Positions 8,082-16,520 are shown, counted from the stretch's first letter. The stretch: DNA of 64,000 nt from Methanomassiliicoccaceae archaeon DOK (GCA_009911715.1 CP047880.1:1426001-1490000), one strand, 5' to 3'. Notes: a model not told the origin generated them from the letters alone. Numbers and translations: made by a program.

Positions 8082-9794
8082 TCAAAGCTCGGCGAAGGGC
8101 TTGCCAGCCAGCAGGTCGTCGACGATCTCCGCGACCCTGTCGACGGGGATGCGCTTCTGCTCGGTGGTGTCCCTGTCGCGGATGGTCACTGTACCCTCGG
8201 CGGCGCCTCCCGGGAGGGAGTCGTAGTCGACGGTGATGCACCACGGGGTGCCGACCTCGTCCATGCGGGCGTACCTCTTGCCGATTGTTCCGGAGCCGTC
8301 GTAGTAGGCCTCGACCCTGTGGGAGTGCACCTTGGCGTAGATGTCCCTGGCCATGTCGTCCAGGCCGTCCTTCTCCATCAGGGGGAAGACGCCGACCTTG
8401 ATGGGGGCGACGGCGGGGGCGAGCCTAAGGACGGTGTAGTCCTCCTTCTCGTCGTGCGAGTACGCGTGCTCCAGGACGGAGTAGAAGATCCTGTCCAGTC
8501 CGTGGGAGGGCTCGATGACGTGGGGGATGACGCGCTCGCCAGCCACCTTCTCGGTCACCTTGGCGACCTCGAAGTACTCGTCGGTGAGCTCGATGTCCTC
8601 GCCGTCGACGTTCACGGTGAGCTTCCCGTCCCTGACGGCGGAGGGATCCATGGACTCCATGGCCGCGGCGATCGCCTTCGCCTTGCCCTTGAAAGTGGGT
8701 CCGAGGGCCTTGTGCTTGGCGCGGATCTTCTCCACCTCCATCTCGCGGGGCTCGTCGAACCTCTTGAAGTGCGTAAGGTCTGCGCCGGAGAACTCGGCGT
8801 GCCTGGAGAGGTCCCAGCATCCCCTGTCCGCGATACCGACGATCTCGGTCCATCCGTAGGAAAGGAGGACCTCGGCGTCCCAGCAGTCGGCGGCGTAGTG
8901 GGCCATCTCGTCCTGCAGGTGCTCCCTGAACCTGAGCCTGGCGGGGTCGATGCCCACGCGGGTCAGGAGCTGCTTCGTCGTGTAGACGAAGTATGCCAGC
9001 ACGCGGTTGGCGATGACGCCCTTCTCGACGGCCTCCTTGACTGTCATCGTGACGGGCTCGCAGGTGGTGTTGGGGATGAGGTCCAGGGTCTCGTTCTCGA
9101 TCTCGTGGAACCTGGGCCAGTCCTTGTCCTCGGGGTCCACGAAGAGCTCGACCTCCATCTGGTTGAACTCCCTCATCCTGATCATACCCTGGCGGGGGGC
9201 GATCTCGTTCCTGTAGCTCCTGCCGGTCTGGATGACCCCGAGGGGCATCTTCTCCCTGTTGTACCTGTAGAGGTTGGGGAAGTTCACGAATATGCCCTGG
9301 GCGGTCTCGGGCCTGAGGTATCCGACACGCGTGGACCCGGGGCCGATGTGGGTCTTGAACATGAGGTTGAACTCCTCGACCGGACCGAGGTCGCCGCCGC
9401 AGTCGGGGCACTTGATGTTGTGCTCGACGAAGGCCTCTTCCAGCTGCTTGGCGGAGAGGACGTCGGCGTTCTCGTAGAAGTCCTTGACCAGGTGGTCGGC
9501 CCTGAAGGGCGCCTGGCACTTGGTGCAGTAGGTGAGGAGGTCCGCGAACTCGTCAACGTGCCCGGAGGCCTTGAAGACCTCCCTGGGGTTGACGGTCTCG
9601 GAGTCGATCTCGACGAAGCCCTCGCGGCCCTTGTAGATGGACCTCCAGACCTCGACGATGTTGTTCCTGAGGGAGCATCCCAGCGGGCCGTAGTCGTACA
9701 TGCCGGCCACGCCGCCGTAGAGCTCGAAAGAAGGCCAGATGAACCCTCTGCGTTTGCAGAGGGACATCAGGTCGTTGGCGTTTGAATCACTCAT
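8082..9794 (-). CDS. glyS: Glycyl-tRNA synthetase (archaeal/eukaryotic dimeric type)
   Basis: Charges tRNA-Gly with glycine. The 570 residues match the alpha2-type archaeal/eukaryotic enzyme: N-terminal motif-1 region with GCSLRNNIVEVWR, an inserted zinc-type segment with CTKC and CPDC, then RNEIAPRQGMIRMREF (motif 2) and the class II C-terminal catalytic part with PHVIEPSHGLDR. An anticodon-binding domain follows (VAPIKVGVFPLM). The gene overlaps the CBS gene upstream by 8 bp and is the last gene of a four-gene unit. The start MSDSNANDLM is the only one giving the expected N-terminus. Confidence 0.95.
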   Translation of the reverse strand: MSDSNANDLMSLCKRRGFIWPSFELYGGVAGMYDYGPLGCSLRNNIVEVWRSIYKGREGFVEIDSETVNPREVFKASGHVDEFADLLTYCTKCQAPFRADHLVKDFYENADVLSAKQLEEAFVEHNIKCPDCGGDLGPVEEFNLMFKTHIGPGSTRVGYLRPETAQGIFVNFPNLYRYNREKMPLGVIQTGRSYRNEIAPRQGMIRMREFNQMEVELFVDPEDKDWPRFHEIENETLDLIPNTTCEPVTMTVKEAVEKGVIANRVLAYFVYTTKQLLTRVGIDPARLRFREHLQDEMAHYAADCWDAEVLLSYGWTEIVGIADRGCWDLSRHAEFSGADLTHFKRFDEPREMEVEKIRAKHKALGPTFKGKAKAIAAAMESMDPSAVRDGKLTVNVDGEDIELTDEYFEVAKVTEKVAGERVIPHVIEPSHGLDRIFYSVLEHAYSHDEKEDYTVLRLAPAVAPIKVGVFPLMEKDGLDDMARDIYAKVHSHRVEAYYDGSGTIGKRYARMDEVGTPWCITVDYDSLPGGAAEGTVTIRDRDTTEQKRIPVDRVAEIVDDLLAGKPFAEL

Positions 9795-10638
9795 TGATAT
9801 TACCTGAGAGGGCGCATAGCACGTCTACATCATAAACCATGCCCACGAGCTCGTCCTTGTTCCCGTGGACGGGAATCTGTCCGAAGTCGTTGGTCAGCAT
9901 GATCTTCGCCACCTCAGATACGTTCGTCTTCTTGAACACGGTGTAGGGGTCCTTCACCATGAAGTCCTTCACCTTCCTGTCGTCCGACATGTACTTGTCG
10001 GTCGCCGTGTAGAACAGCGGGAGGACGTTCCTGGCACCCGCCATGTTGCCCACGTCGGCGATACCCAGGGCCTTCAGGTCGTCGGTGTTCTTCACCTGGT
10101 CGCTGAACAGGTCCCTGTCGGTCAGGATGCCCACTAGCTTCCCCTGTGCGTCGAGCACGGGCAGCGCGGGGACGTCGCTGATCCTCATCGCCGGGATCGT
10201 GTAGGTGAGGGGCTCGTCCTCGTACGCGGTGACGCATGTGGTGCGGATCACGTCCTCGGCGAGCAGGTCGGTCTTCATCTCCTTGACGAGACGGAGCATG
10301 TCGGTGGGTGTGACGATGCCCACGAGCTTGCCGTTGTCCACGACGGGCAGCCTGTGGATCCTCTTGGTGCTGAAGATCCTCGCGGCCTCCTCGATCGTGG
10401 TCTCGGGCGTCACGGTGATGCAGCCCTTCTTCATGATGAGCGAGAGCTGGTCCTCGTCGAACTTCCTGAACACGTCCCTCCTGGACACGACTCCCATGAG
10501 TTTGCCGTCGGAGGAGCGGATGACCGGCAGTCCGGTGAGCCCGTTCCTTACCATGATGTTGATGGCGTCGCTGCGGCTCCCGGGCACCTCGACCACGATG
10601 GGGGCCGCCGTCATTATGTCTGCTACTGTCCCGCTCAT
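9787..10638 (-). CDS. Four-CBS-domain protein
   Basis: 283 residues composed almost entirely of four CBS motifs (LPVIRSSDGKLMGVVSR, LPVVDNGKLVGIVTP, LPVLDAQGKLVGILTD, IPVHGNKDELVGMVYD), that is, two Bateman modules with no attached effector domain. Stand-alone CBS proteins bind AMP, ATP or SAM and act as regulators of partner proteins. Here it is sandwiched between a UspA-like gene (13 bp gap) and glyS (8 bp overlap). The shared transcript suggests linkage to energy state or translation, but the target is unknown. Confidence 0.88.
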   Translation of the reverse strand: MSGTVADIMTAAPIVVEVPGSRSDAINIMVRNGLTGLPVIRSSDGKLMGVVSRRDVFRKFDEDQLSLIMKKGCITVTPETTIEEAARIFSTKRIHRLPVVDNGKLVGIVTPTDMLRLVKEMKTDLLAEDVIRTTCVTAYEDEPLTYTIPAMRISDVPALPVLDAQGKLVGILTDRDLFSDQVKNTDDLKALGIADVGNMAGARNVLPLFYTATDKYMSDDRKVKDFMVKDPYTVFKKTNVSEVAKIMLTNDFGQIPVHGNKDELVGMVYDVDVLCALSGNINE

Positions 10639-10651
10639 CTGCTTCCCCGCC

Positions 10652-11095
10652 TCAGTTGGCGTTGGCGTCCTCTGCCCTGACGACCAGGACGGGGCACTGG
10701 GAGGCCCTGACGACCCTCTCGGCGACGCTTCCCATCAGGAGCTTGGACATGCCTGTCCTTCCGAGGGTTCCCATGACGATGATGTCGTAGTTAGCGGACT
10801 CGTCCAGGATGACCTTGACGGGTGCTCCCTCCTTGACGGAGATGGCGACCTCGACTCCCTCCTGCGTTCCGAGGTCGCGTACGTAGTCCACGGCCTCCTT
10901 ACCCTCCTTCTCGAGGGTGTTGTACACGTTCATGACTGCTGTGTCCATGGGCATGTTGGTCAGGATGGTCTGATCGAGGACGTACAGGGCTGTGACCTTT
11001 CCGCCAGACAGCTTGGCCAGCTCCATAGCCTTCTTCACTGCGGCCTTTGTGTACTCGCTTCCGTCCGTCGGCACGAGAATGTTTGTAAAGCTCAT
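10652..11095 (-). CDS. Universal stress protein (UspA family)
   Basis: 147 residues with the UspA fold: N-terminal ILVPTDGSEYTKAA and C-terminal nucleotide-binding motif GTLGRTGMSKLLMGSVAERVVRASQCPVLVVR, containing G-2x-G-9x-G(S/T). This makes it an ATP-binding Usp. The ATG at 11095 is preceded by AGAGGT at a good distance; a GTG six bases upstream would be too close to it. It starts 2 bp after the stop of the amidohydrolase and is followed by the CBS gene after 13 bp, so all four genes to glyS form one unit. Confidence 0.9.
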   Translation of the reverse strand: MSFTNILVPTDGSEYTKAAVKKAMELAKLSGGKVTALYVLDQTILTNMPMDTAVMNVYNTLEKEGKEAVDYVRDLGTQEGVEVAISVKEGAPVKVILDESANYDIIVMGTLGRTGMSKLLMGSVAERVVRASQCPVLVVRAEDANAN

Positions 11096-11097
11096 TT

Positions 11098-12153
11098 TCA
11101 CAACCTCTTTGTATTTTCATCCAGAGCGACAGCCTCGGGCTTCCCGCCGAGGGCCGACAGGGCGTCGAAATCCTCCGTCGGGATGACCGACAGCACGTCC
11201 GTTCCGTTGTGATTCAGTATGTTCCTGTGTTGATTTAATATCTTGCCCGAAAGTTTCCATAGGGCGCTCCAGACCGTCTCGGGATCCCCTCCCTGGGCCT
11301 CGGCCGTCCGGGCGAACTCAAGCGCCTCGGCGACCATGTCCGGGCTGCGTATCATGCCGTTGTCCGTGCCTATCGCCAGATCCGCCCCGAGTGCCTCCGC
11401 CCTGGCTATCGGCGGGACCTTCCCGAAGTACCTGTTGGACGTGGGGCATACGACGATCGGGACCTCCGCCTCGGCGCACTTCAGTATGTCCGAGTCGGTG
11501 GCCTCGCACATGTGGACGACGAAAGCCGGGTCCAGGGACAGTACGAAGTCTATGTCCTCGCGGACCCTCTCGCTGACGTGGATGGCGAACACCATGCGCC
11601 GCTCCCTGATGGCGTCGGCAACCGCCTCGATGTAGCCCGGGTCCATGTCAGACACGCTGGATATGCCGATCCCGTCCGCCACAGACAGTATGTCGTCGAT
11701 CTCCTCGGGGTCGAACTCGGGGGACACCGGGCGGCCGAGGATGACCGCCTCCGGCGCGCTCTCCCTCAGCATCCTGCATCCGCGGGCCCCTCCCTCCCTG
11801 AAATCGACGAAGGTGACCGCGCCCGAGGCCCTGGAGTCGCGGGCGAAGCGGGACATGTTGGATGATATCTCCGTGTCAGGTGCCTCCCTGAGGTAGCGGT
11901 GCTTCAGCCCGTCCGGCGGGGCGACCAGCTCCTGCAGCGACATCCCGGGCGGCACGCGGAGGCCGTAGTCGGCGCAGTGCGTGTGGCCGTTGACCGTGTC
12001 CATGAGGACTATCCCCCTGCGGTCTGGCCGGACCGGGCACTCCCCGCCGCCGACCTCCACCGCCCTGCCATCCTCGACGATCAGATAACCCGGGCGGAAC
12101 CCCCTCCTGTCGGAGACCATGCCCTCCAGTGCGTAGCTGCCAGAACATTCCAT
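11098..12153 (-). CDS. Amidohydrolase-superfamily metal-dependent hydrolase
   Basis: Predicted cytosolic hydrolase of 351 residues with the amidohydrolase metal centre: NGHTHCAD (HxH motif) near residue 60, HVSE and HMCEATD in the middle, and GTDNG (metal-binding Asp) towards the end. This is the pattern of cytosine deaminase/chlorohydrolase-like members. The substrate is not evident. The start MECSGSYALE at 12153 is chosen because the first strands of the composite beta domain begin there; an open 14-codon extension is also possible. It is the first gene of the unit leading to glyS and is divergent from a ferredoxin gene. Confidence 0.8.
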   Translation of the reverse strand: MECSGSYALEGMVSDRRGFRPGYLIVEDGRAVEVGGGECPVRPDRRGIVLMDTVNGHTHCADYGLRVPPGMSLQELVAPPDGLKHRYLREAPDTEISSNMSRFARDSRASGAVTFVDFREGGARGCRMLRESAPEAVILGRPVSPEFDPEEIDDILSVADGIGISSVSDMDPGYIEAVADAIRERRMVFAIHVSERVREDIDFVLSLDPAFVVHMCEATDSDILKCAEAEVPIVVCPTSNRYFGKVPPIARAEALGADLAIGTDNGMIRSPDMVAEALEFARTAEAQGGDPETVWSALWKLSGKILNQHRNILNHNGTDVLSVIPTEDFDALSALGGKPEAVALDENTKRL

Positions 12154-12236
12154 GCGGACGTAATGCCACTTGGATTCATTAACAGTTGGTGACAACCCTT
12201 AAGTTCTGGAGAATTGTGGAAAGTCCAGGTGAACAA

Positions 12237-12401
12237 ATGCCGACAGTAGATTCCAGTCTCTGCGTGGCCTGCGGCGCGTGCGCGGACGCCTGCCCCCAGG
12301 ATGCGATCACCGTCGAGGACGTGAGCGTCATCGACGCCTCGAAGTGCGTCGACTGCGGTGTGTGCGTCGACGAGTGCCCCGCCGGAGCCATCTCCGAGTG
12401 A
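12237..12401 (+). CDS. 2[4Fe-4S] ferredoxin
   Basis: 54-residue ferredoxin with two complete clusters: [12 protein letters not shown] and [12 protein letters not shown]. Length and spacing are those of the clostridial-type electron carrier. The ATG at 12237 is preceded by AGGTGA; the open frame reaches 17 codons further but without family similarity. Its partner is probably the convergent ferredoxin-NAD(P) reductase 68 bp downstream. In methanogens such ferredoxins link hydrogenases, heterodisulfide reductase and biosynthetic reductases. Confidence 0.93.
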   Translation: MPTVDSSLCVACGACADACPQDAITVEDVSVIDASKCVDCGVCVDECPAGAISE

Positions 12402-12468
12402 GACTGACGGAAACAAAACAAAAGGGGAACGGGGACGACCCCTCCCCCACCTTAGCACCCATCCGGGC

Positions 12469-13404
12469 TCATGCCCAGTAGGGCTTCTTGACGAACTTGT
12501 ACGCCATGAGCACCGCCGTGGTGGCCTCTCCCATGGCCGTCGTGATCTGCTTGAACTTACCGGGGTAGCTGACCACGTCGCCACAGGCGAACACTCCGGG
12601 GCGGCTGGTGGACATGTCGAAGTTCACCTTGACGAGACCGTCGTCCGTCAGGTCCAGGTCCCACTTCTTGAGGTCGTCCAGGTCGGCGGAGATGCCGATG
12701 TTGATGACCGCCAGGTCTGTGGGGATGTCGAACTCCTTGCCGTCCTGGGAGACGGTCACGGACTCGACGTGGTCCGTCCCGTTGATGGACACGAGGTTGG
12801 CGTTCATCACAGTCCTGATGTTGCTCTTCTGAAGGCTCTGGACCGTGGACTCGTCGGCCCTGAAGTCGGGCCTCCTGTGCACTATGGTGGTGTCCGTGAC
12901 GGTGTCGGCGATGAGGGCCATGTCGATGGCGCTGTTGCCGCCTCCGAACATCGTGACCTTCTTCCCGACGATCTCCTCCTTCGGGGGCAGGATGTAGGTG
13001 ACGCCCTTCCCGAAGAACTCGTCCTCCCCGGGGCATCCCATCTTCTTGGGCTTGAAGCTGCCCATCCCGATGGCGACTATGACAGACTTGGCGTGGTACG
13101 AGCCCTTGTCGGTGTTGACGATGAGCTCCCCGTCCCCGTTGACGATGGTGTCGACCCTCTCGTTCTCCTTGATCTCGCACTCGACGGACTCCGCCTGTGC
13201 GTAGAGCTTGTCGGAGAGCTTCCTGGCCTGGATGGTCTCGAAACCGGGATAGTTGTGGATACCCTTCTCGGGGTAGAGGCTCACGAGCTGTCCTCCGACG
13301 CGCGCGGAATCGATGATCAGGGTCTTCATCATCTTCGACCTAGCGTAGATTCCGGCGGTGAGGCCCGCGCAACCTGCTCCAACTATTACCACGTCATAGC
13401 ACAT
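12469..13404 (-). CDS. Ferredoxin-NAD(P)+ reductase of the thioredoxin-reductase-like type
   Basis: FAD- and NAD(P)-binding flavoprotein of 311 residues. GAGCAGLTAGIYA (FAD) is at the N-terminus, FGGGNSAIDMA (NAD(P)) is in the middle, and FACGDVVSYPGKFKQITTAMGEA is the C-terminal FAD motif. The CxxC active site of thioredoxin reductase is missing: that position reads GCPGEDEFFGKGV. The segment LVSLYPEKGIHNYPGF is typical of YumC-type ferredoxin/flavodoxin reductases. So the best call is ferredoxin reductase rather than TrxB, and the neighbouring ferredoxin supports this. A TATA-like element about 26 bp upstream and no ribosome binding site suggest a leaderless mRNA. A GTG three codons upstream is an alternative start. 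Confidence 0.82.
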   Translation of the reverse strand: MCYDVVIVGAGCAGLTAGIYARSKMMKTLIIDSARVGGQLVSLYPEKGIHNYPGFETIQARKLSDKLYAQAESVECEIKENERVDTIVNGDGELIVNTDKGSYHAKSVIVAIGMGSFKPKKMGCPGEDEFFGKGVTYILPPKEEIVGKKVTMFGGGNSAIDMALIADTVTDTTIVHRRPDFRADESTVQSLQKSNIRTVMNANLVSINGTDHVESVTVSQDGKEFDIPTDLAVINIGISADLDDLKKWDLDLTDDGLVKVNFDMSTSRPGVFACGDVVSYPGKFKQITTAMGEATTAVLMAYKFVKKPYWA

Positions 13405-13425
13405 TGGAGCCACGAAATCATGTCT

Positions 13426-13543
13426 TAATATAAAAATATGGATGCCCTTAATTCGATAGCTGGTTCAATTTCGGCAATTTCTTCAGAATCACGATGCTTT
13501 TTCTACGAATATCGTAGCCGCGTTGTGACAATCAGCACAACGC
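13426..13543. promoter_or_regulatory. Divergent promoter region with two dyads
   Basis: Between the ferredoxin reductase and the PAS gene. On the minus strand a TATA element lies at 13426-13435. Two perfect dyads follow: CTACGA-ATA-TCGTAG at 13503-13517, and GCGTTGTG at 13520-13527 paired with CACAACGC at 13536-13543. They sit side by side, as expected for operator sites of a dimeric regulator. No regulator is identified. Confidence 0.45.
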
Positions 13544-13637
13544 CGGAGCCGTGGACGATGTAAACGTGTCTATAATCCGGACCCGACCCGGCACTCCTTT
13601 ATAGCGAATGAGAGCAGATTACGTTGCAGGGGTAAAC

Positions 13638-14018
13638 ATGGAACAGTCGGAGATATACACCGAGACGATCATGAACATGATTCTGGATGCCATAGACGAC
13701 ATCATCATCCTCCACGACTCCGCGCACACGGTGATCTGGATGAACAGGGCCGGCGAGAAGGCGTTCGGCAGGAACGTCGACGAGGTCATCGGGATGAAGT
13801 GCTACGAGCTCTTCGGCAACACCACATCATGCTCCGACTGCGTCGTGAACGCCTCCAACGTCGGGAGCCGCGTCAACAGCATCAAGCGCAGAGTCATCCC
13901 CGGCACCGGGATCCAGTGCGACTGCTCCGCCATTCCGTACTACAAGAACGGCAAGCTGGAGCTGGTCGTCCAGCACCTGCGCCCCGTCTGCCCCGCGGTC
14001 GTGCCGACACAACCTTAA
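13638..14018 (+). CDS. Single PAS-domain protein rich in cysteine
   Basis: 126 residues forming one PAS domain (DDIIILHDSAHTVIWMNRAGEKAFGRNVDEVIGMKCYELFG) with no output domain. It has five cysteines in the second half, including CSDC and CDC patterns, plus a Cys near the C-terminus. This points to a redox, heme or iron-sulfur sensor rather than a simple ligand sensor, but this is inference. The start at 13638 follows AGGGG; an ATG ten codons upstream is close behind a TTTATA element and remains possible. It heads a run of small genes on the plus strand. Confidence 0.75.
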   Translation: MEQSEIYTETIMNMILDAIDDIIILHDSAHTVIWMNRAGEKAFGRNVDEVIGMKCYELFGNTTSCSDCVVNASNVGSRVNSIKRRVIPGTGIQCDCSAIPYYKNGKLELVVQHLRPVCPAVVPTQP

Positions 14019-14044
14019 TTAAATGAAGAGGGGATTCACGCCGC

Positions 14045-14146
14045 ATGACATTCGAAATCGCTGACTACCTCGTGGTCATGGCCGTCGGAGCCATCTACTT
14101 CATCATCCTCGGCATCGCCAACCTGAAGAAGACCGACTCAGAGTGA
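14045..14146 (+). CDS. 33-residue single-span membrane microprotein
   Basis: A short ATG-to-TGA frame encodes MTFEIADYLVVM followed by a hydrophobic stretch of about 20 residues and a charged tail (NLKKTDSE). It is a plausible single-pass membrane peptide. It sits between the PAS gene (26 bp) and the pyridoxamine-oxidase-like gene, whose start follows the stop codon almost directly, so translational coupling is likely. Function unknown. Confidence 0.5.
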   Translation: MTFEIADYLVVMAVGAIYFIILGIANLKKTDSE

Positions 14147-14147
14147 G

Positions 14148-14555
14148 GTGGGCCCCTTGGTCCAGCTGACCGAGCCTATCGTCAGGATGATCAAGCATCC
14201 CGACACTAACAAGGTCCTGGCGACCGCCTCCCCTGACGGGAGACCCCACATGATAGTGTGCGGCAGCCTCGACGTCTCCGAGAGCGGTAAGATCGTCGTG
14301 GGCGAGGCCTACATGTACAGGACCGTCAAGAACCTCGAGGCAAACCCAGAGGTCGAGTTCCTTGTGTGGAAGGGCAACTCCGCCTACTCGATCAAGGCGA
14401 GGGCCGTGTCCAGGGAGACATCCGGTCCAGAGTTCGACAGGATGTCCAGGTTCCTGGACCGCATGAACATGGCGACGGTCGCCGTGTGGGAGTTCGAGGC
14501 CCTGGAGGTCTGGGACGAGAGCGCATCCAGCACCTCCGGCAACAGAGTGATCTGA
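14148..14555 (+). CDS. Pyridoxamine 5'-phosphate oxidase-like FMN-binding protein
   Basis: 135 residues with the split-barrel flavin fold: KVLATASPDGRPHMIVCGSLDV near the N-terminus and a short C-terminal region. It is too short for true PdxH and belongs to the broad group of small FMN- or F420-binding oxidoreductases. Two starts are possible. GTG at 14148 comes one base after the preceding stop. TTG at 14157 has GAGGTG at a normal distance. The stop overlaps the ATG of the next gene (TGATG), so the small genes from 13638 to 14782 probably form one unit. Confidence 0.8.
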   Translation: MGPLVQLTEPIVRMIKHPDTNKVLATASPDGRPHMIVCGSLDVSESGKIVVGEAYMYRTVKNLEANPEVEFLVWKGNSAYSIKARAVSRETSGPEFDRMSRFLDRMNMATVAVWEFEALEVWDESASSTSGNRVI

Positions 14556-14782
14556 TGGAGATCGTCAGGTTCAGGCAGATCAGTCGCGTCCTGTTCTTCG
14601 TCGGCGCGGTCGTGATGGTCCTGGGGATAGCCGTCTACATGCTCTGGAGCGAGGCGGGCGGCGTCGTCATGCTCATCGCGGGCATGGTCGTGGCCGTCAT
14701 CTCCCTGTCCATAACGCGCCTGTTCTCGGCCTACGACATGAGCCACTGGCTCGACAGGACGAAGCCTCCGAGGGAGGACTGA
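14555..14782 (+). CDS. 75-residue protein with two membrane helices
   Basis: Two hydrophobic helices (FFVGAVVMVLGIAVYML and VVMLIAGMVVAVISLSI) separated by a short loop, with charged ends. The ATG overlaps the stop of the upstream flavin-fold gene, showing translational coupling. No family is recognised. Confidence 0.7.
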   Translation: MEIVRFRQISRVLFFVGAVVMVLGIAVYMLWSEAGGVVMLIAGMVVAVISLSITRLFSAYDMSHWLDRTKPPRED

Positions 14783-14851
14783 GAAACACCTTAACTCAAA
14801 AACTTTCGATCGTTATGTTGTTTGATGCGGGCGTGAGCCCGCGTTGTGGTG

Positions 14852-15040
14852 TCAGAACCTGCTTCTGTCCCTCTCCTCGGGCTTGTGCTTCCTGAAGCAG
14901 TCCCTGCAGTAGACGGGCCTTCCCTGGGTGGGCTTGAAGGGAACCTCGCACTCCGCTCCGCAGTCCGAGCAGACCGCCTTGAAGAACTCCCTGGGCTTGT
15001 CCCTGTCGTATCCCCTGTCCCTGTAGCCTCCGTATGCCAT
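14852..15040 (-). CDS. 62-residue CxxC zinc-ribbon protein
   Basis: Short basic protein with CSDCGAECEVPF and VYCRDCFRKH, the pattern of the CxxC-x17-CxxC zinc-ribbon family widespread in archaea and bacteria. Arg/Asp-rich ends (YRDRGYDRDKPRE, EERDRSRF) suggest nucleic-acid or ribosome contact. The ATG at 15040 follows AGGAGA at close spacing. It has no obvious operon partner. Confidence 0.82.
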   Translation of the reverse strand: MAYGGYRDRGYDRDKPREFFKAVCSDCGAECEVPFKPTQGRPVYCRDCFRKHKPEERDRSRF

Positions 15041-15177
15041 TTTATCTCCTCTTGGTGGAAGGTACCCCAATAATGCTCCGTCCCGAAGGGCCGGATTTTA
15101 CCAGAACGCCTCTGGGGGTGAATCTCGGCTCGGATATAATTCACTTATTGGGGAACGGCTGGAACGCGACGGGGATG

Positions 15178-16083
15178 TCACAGCGTCCCGCAGTCGGGGC
15201 AGATCCACATGCCCTTGTAGCAGACCATCATCTCGCCGCATCTGGGACAGACATGGGAGCGGCTCCTCTCGGTGCCCACGACCTCCTTCTTCGAGAGGTC
15301 GGCGTTGGCCCAGGCGATCAGGGAGTTGAGCTCCCTGGCGCGGTCCGTCTTGTCCGGACCGTAGAACTGGAGGTTGTCCGTCTCGTTGTAGAGACGGGTG
15401 CGCATCTTGGCGAGGGCGCGGGCCACGTTGTTGAACGTCGCCAGCTTCACCTTCTCCAGAGGAAGGACGTTGTTCCTGTACCTGACGTCCAGGTACTCGA
15501 TGCTGGAGTCCAGGAACCTCTCGAACTCGCCCTCGTTCGGATAGACGGGGACGGACAGTATGAGGTCCCGCTTGGGTTGCAGGGACGGATTCCTGGATAT
15601 CACGCGGTCGAGGGCCACCCTGACGGCGGACCTCATCTCGCCGCCGACCTGCCCGTAGATCCTGCGCAGGTGCGGGACGTCCTCCTCCCTGGCGACCGAC
15701 GCCATCCTGGCGGCCGCCTTCATGAACTCGTTCCCGGAGCTGTGGTCCATCACGTCGAAAAGCTGGGGGATGAGCTCGTCGTCCCTCTGGATTGTGCTGA
15801 GGTATCCGATGCAGGCGAGACGGACCCTCTCCGAGTCCTTCTGCCTCATCTCCCTGACCTTCCCGAGCACCGCCCTCTCATGGACGTCGGAAAGCAGGAG
15901 GACGGTCTCGGCCCTCACGCGCTCGTCATCGCAGTCGAGGTAGCCGCTGACGATGGGGAGCTTCTCCGCATCGTAGTAGTTGACAAGCCAGCGGTCCTCG
16001 GAGATCGAGCCGGGGCGACCGGCGATGACCCTGTCCACCGCTTCTATGAAGCGCTCCAAGTACTCGACCTTGGTTACGGACAT
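15178..16083 (-). CDS. HEAT-like helical protein with C-terminal zinc ribbon
   Basis: 301 residues. The main part is a series of helical pairs, about 30-40 residues each, resembling HEAT or armadillo repeats (for example DERVRAETVLLLSDVHERA, DSERVRLACIGYLST). The C-terminus carries a zinc ribbon, CPRCGEMMVCYKGMWICPDCG. No catalytic motif is seen. The start MSVTKVEY at 16083 has AAGGGG upstream. It begins 23 bp after the PC4-like gene and is probably co-transcribed with it, suggesting a scaffold role around nucleic acids. That is inference only. Confidence 0.75.
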   Translation of the reverse strand: MSVTKVEYLERFIEAVDRVIAGRPGSISEDRWLVNYYDAEKLPIVSGYLDCDDERVRAETVLLLSDVHERAVLGKVREMRQKDSERVRLACIGYLSTIQRDDELIPQLFDVMDHSSGNEFMKAAARMASVAREEDVPHLRRIYGQVGGEMRSAVRVALDRVISRNPSLQPKRDLILSVPVYPNEGEFERFLDSSIEYLDVRYRNNVLPLEKVKLATFNNVARALAKMRTRLYNETDNLQFYGPDKTDRARELNSLIAWANADLSKKEVVGTERSRSHVCPRCGEMMVCYKGMWICPDCGTL

Positions 16084-16106
16084 CGGACGCCCCTTGGAAG
16101 ATGATT

Positions 16107-16328
16107 TCAGATGTCCCTGGAGTCCAGGGCCTGCTTCAGGAACCTGACCTCCTCGTCGGAGAGGGTGATGCCCTTCCCCATCTTGACGTGGTCGGGGGAC
16201 CACTCCCTGATGTCGTACTTGGGGTCTCTGTCGTTCCAGCTGATGAGGTTGAGCTCCTTTGTCCAGCCTTTGGATGATTCGGAGAGGACCGCGATCTTCT
16301 CCACGATTTCGTATTTGATTTCGACCAT
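16107..16328 (-). CDS. PC4/YdbC-like single-stranded DNA-binding protein
   Basis: 73 residues closely matching the YdbC branch of the PC4 (p15 coactivator) family. The block VLSESSKGWTKELNLISWN, followed by PKYDIREWSPDHVKMGKGITL, contains the lysines and aromatic residues that bind single-stranded DNA. The length is that of one complete domain, which acts as a dimer. It is upstream of the HEAT-like gene (23 bp) on the same strand. Confidence 0.88.
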   Translation of the reverse strand: MVEIKYEIVEKIAVLSESSKGWTKELNLISWNDRDPKYDIREWSPDHVKMGKGITLSDEEVRFLKQALDSRDI

Positions 16329-16520
16329 CGTTTTCCCGTTCGGGCGAATGCACGCCTTTATTTTAAAGCTTTATTTTTTCTTAATAGGGACGACCGCCGC
16401 GGGATCCTTCCGATGGTCCGCGGCCTCATGGCAATGGTTATATCCCTGGCGAGTAGAATGTCAATCACGGATTGATGGAATTGTCACGACAATCATTGAA
16501 ACCGAGGGGCGTGTGAGCCC

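Noticed and set aside
12469-13404. Thioredoxin reductase
   Set aside because: The CxxC active site is absent and the sequence follows the ferredoxin reductase branch.
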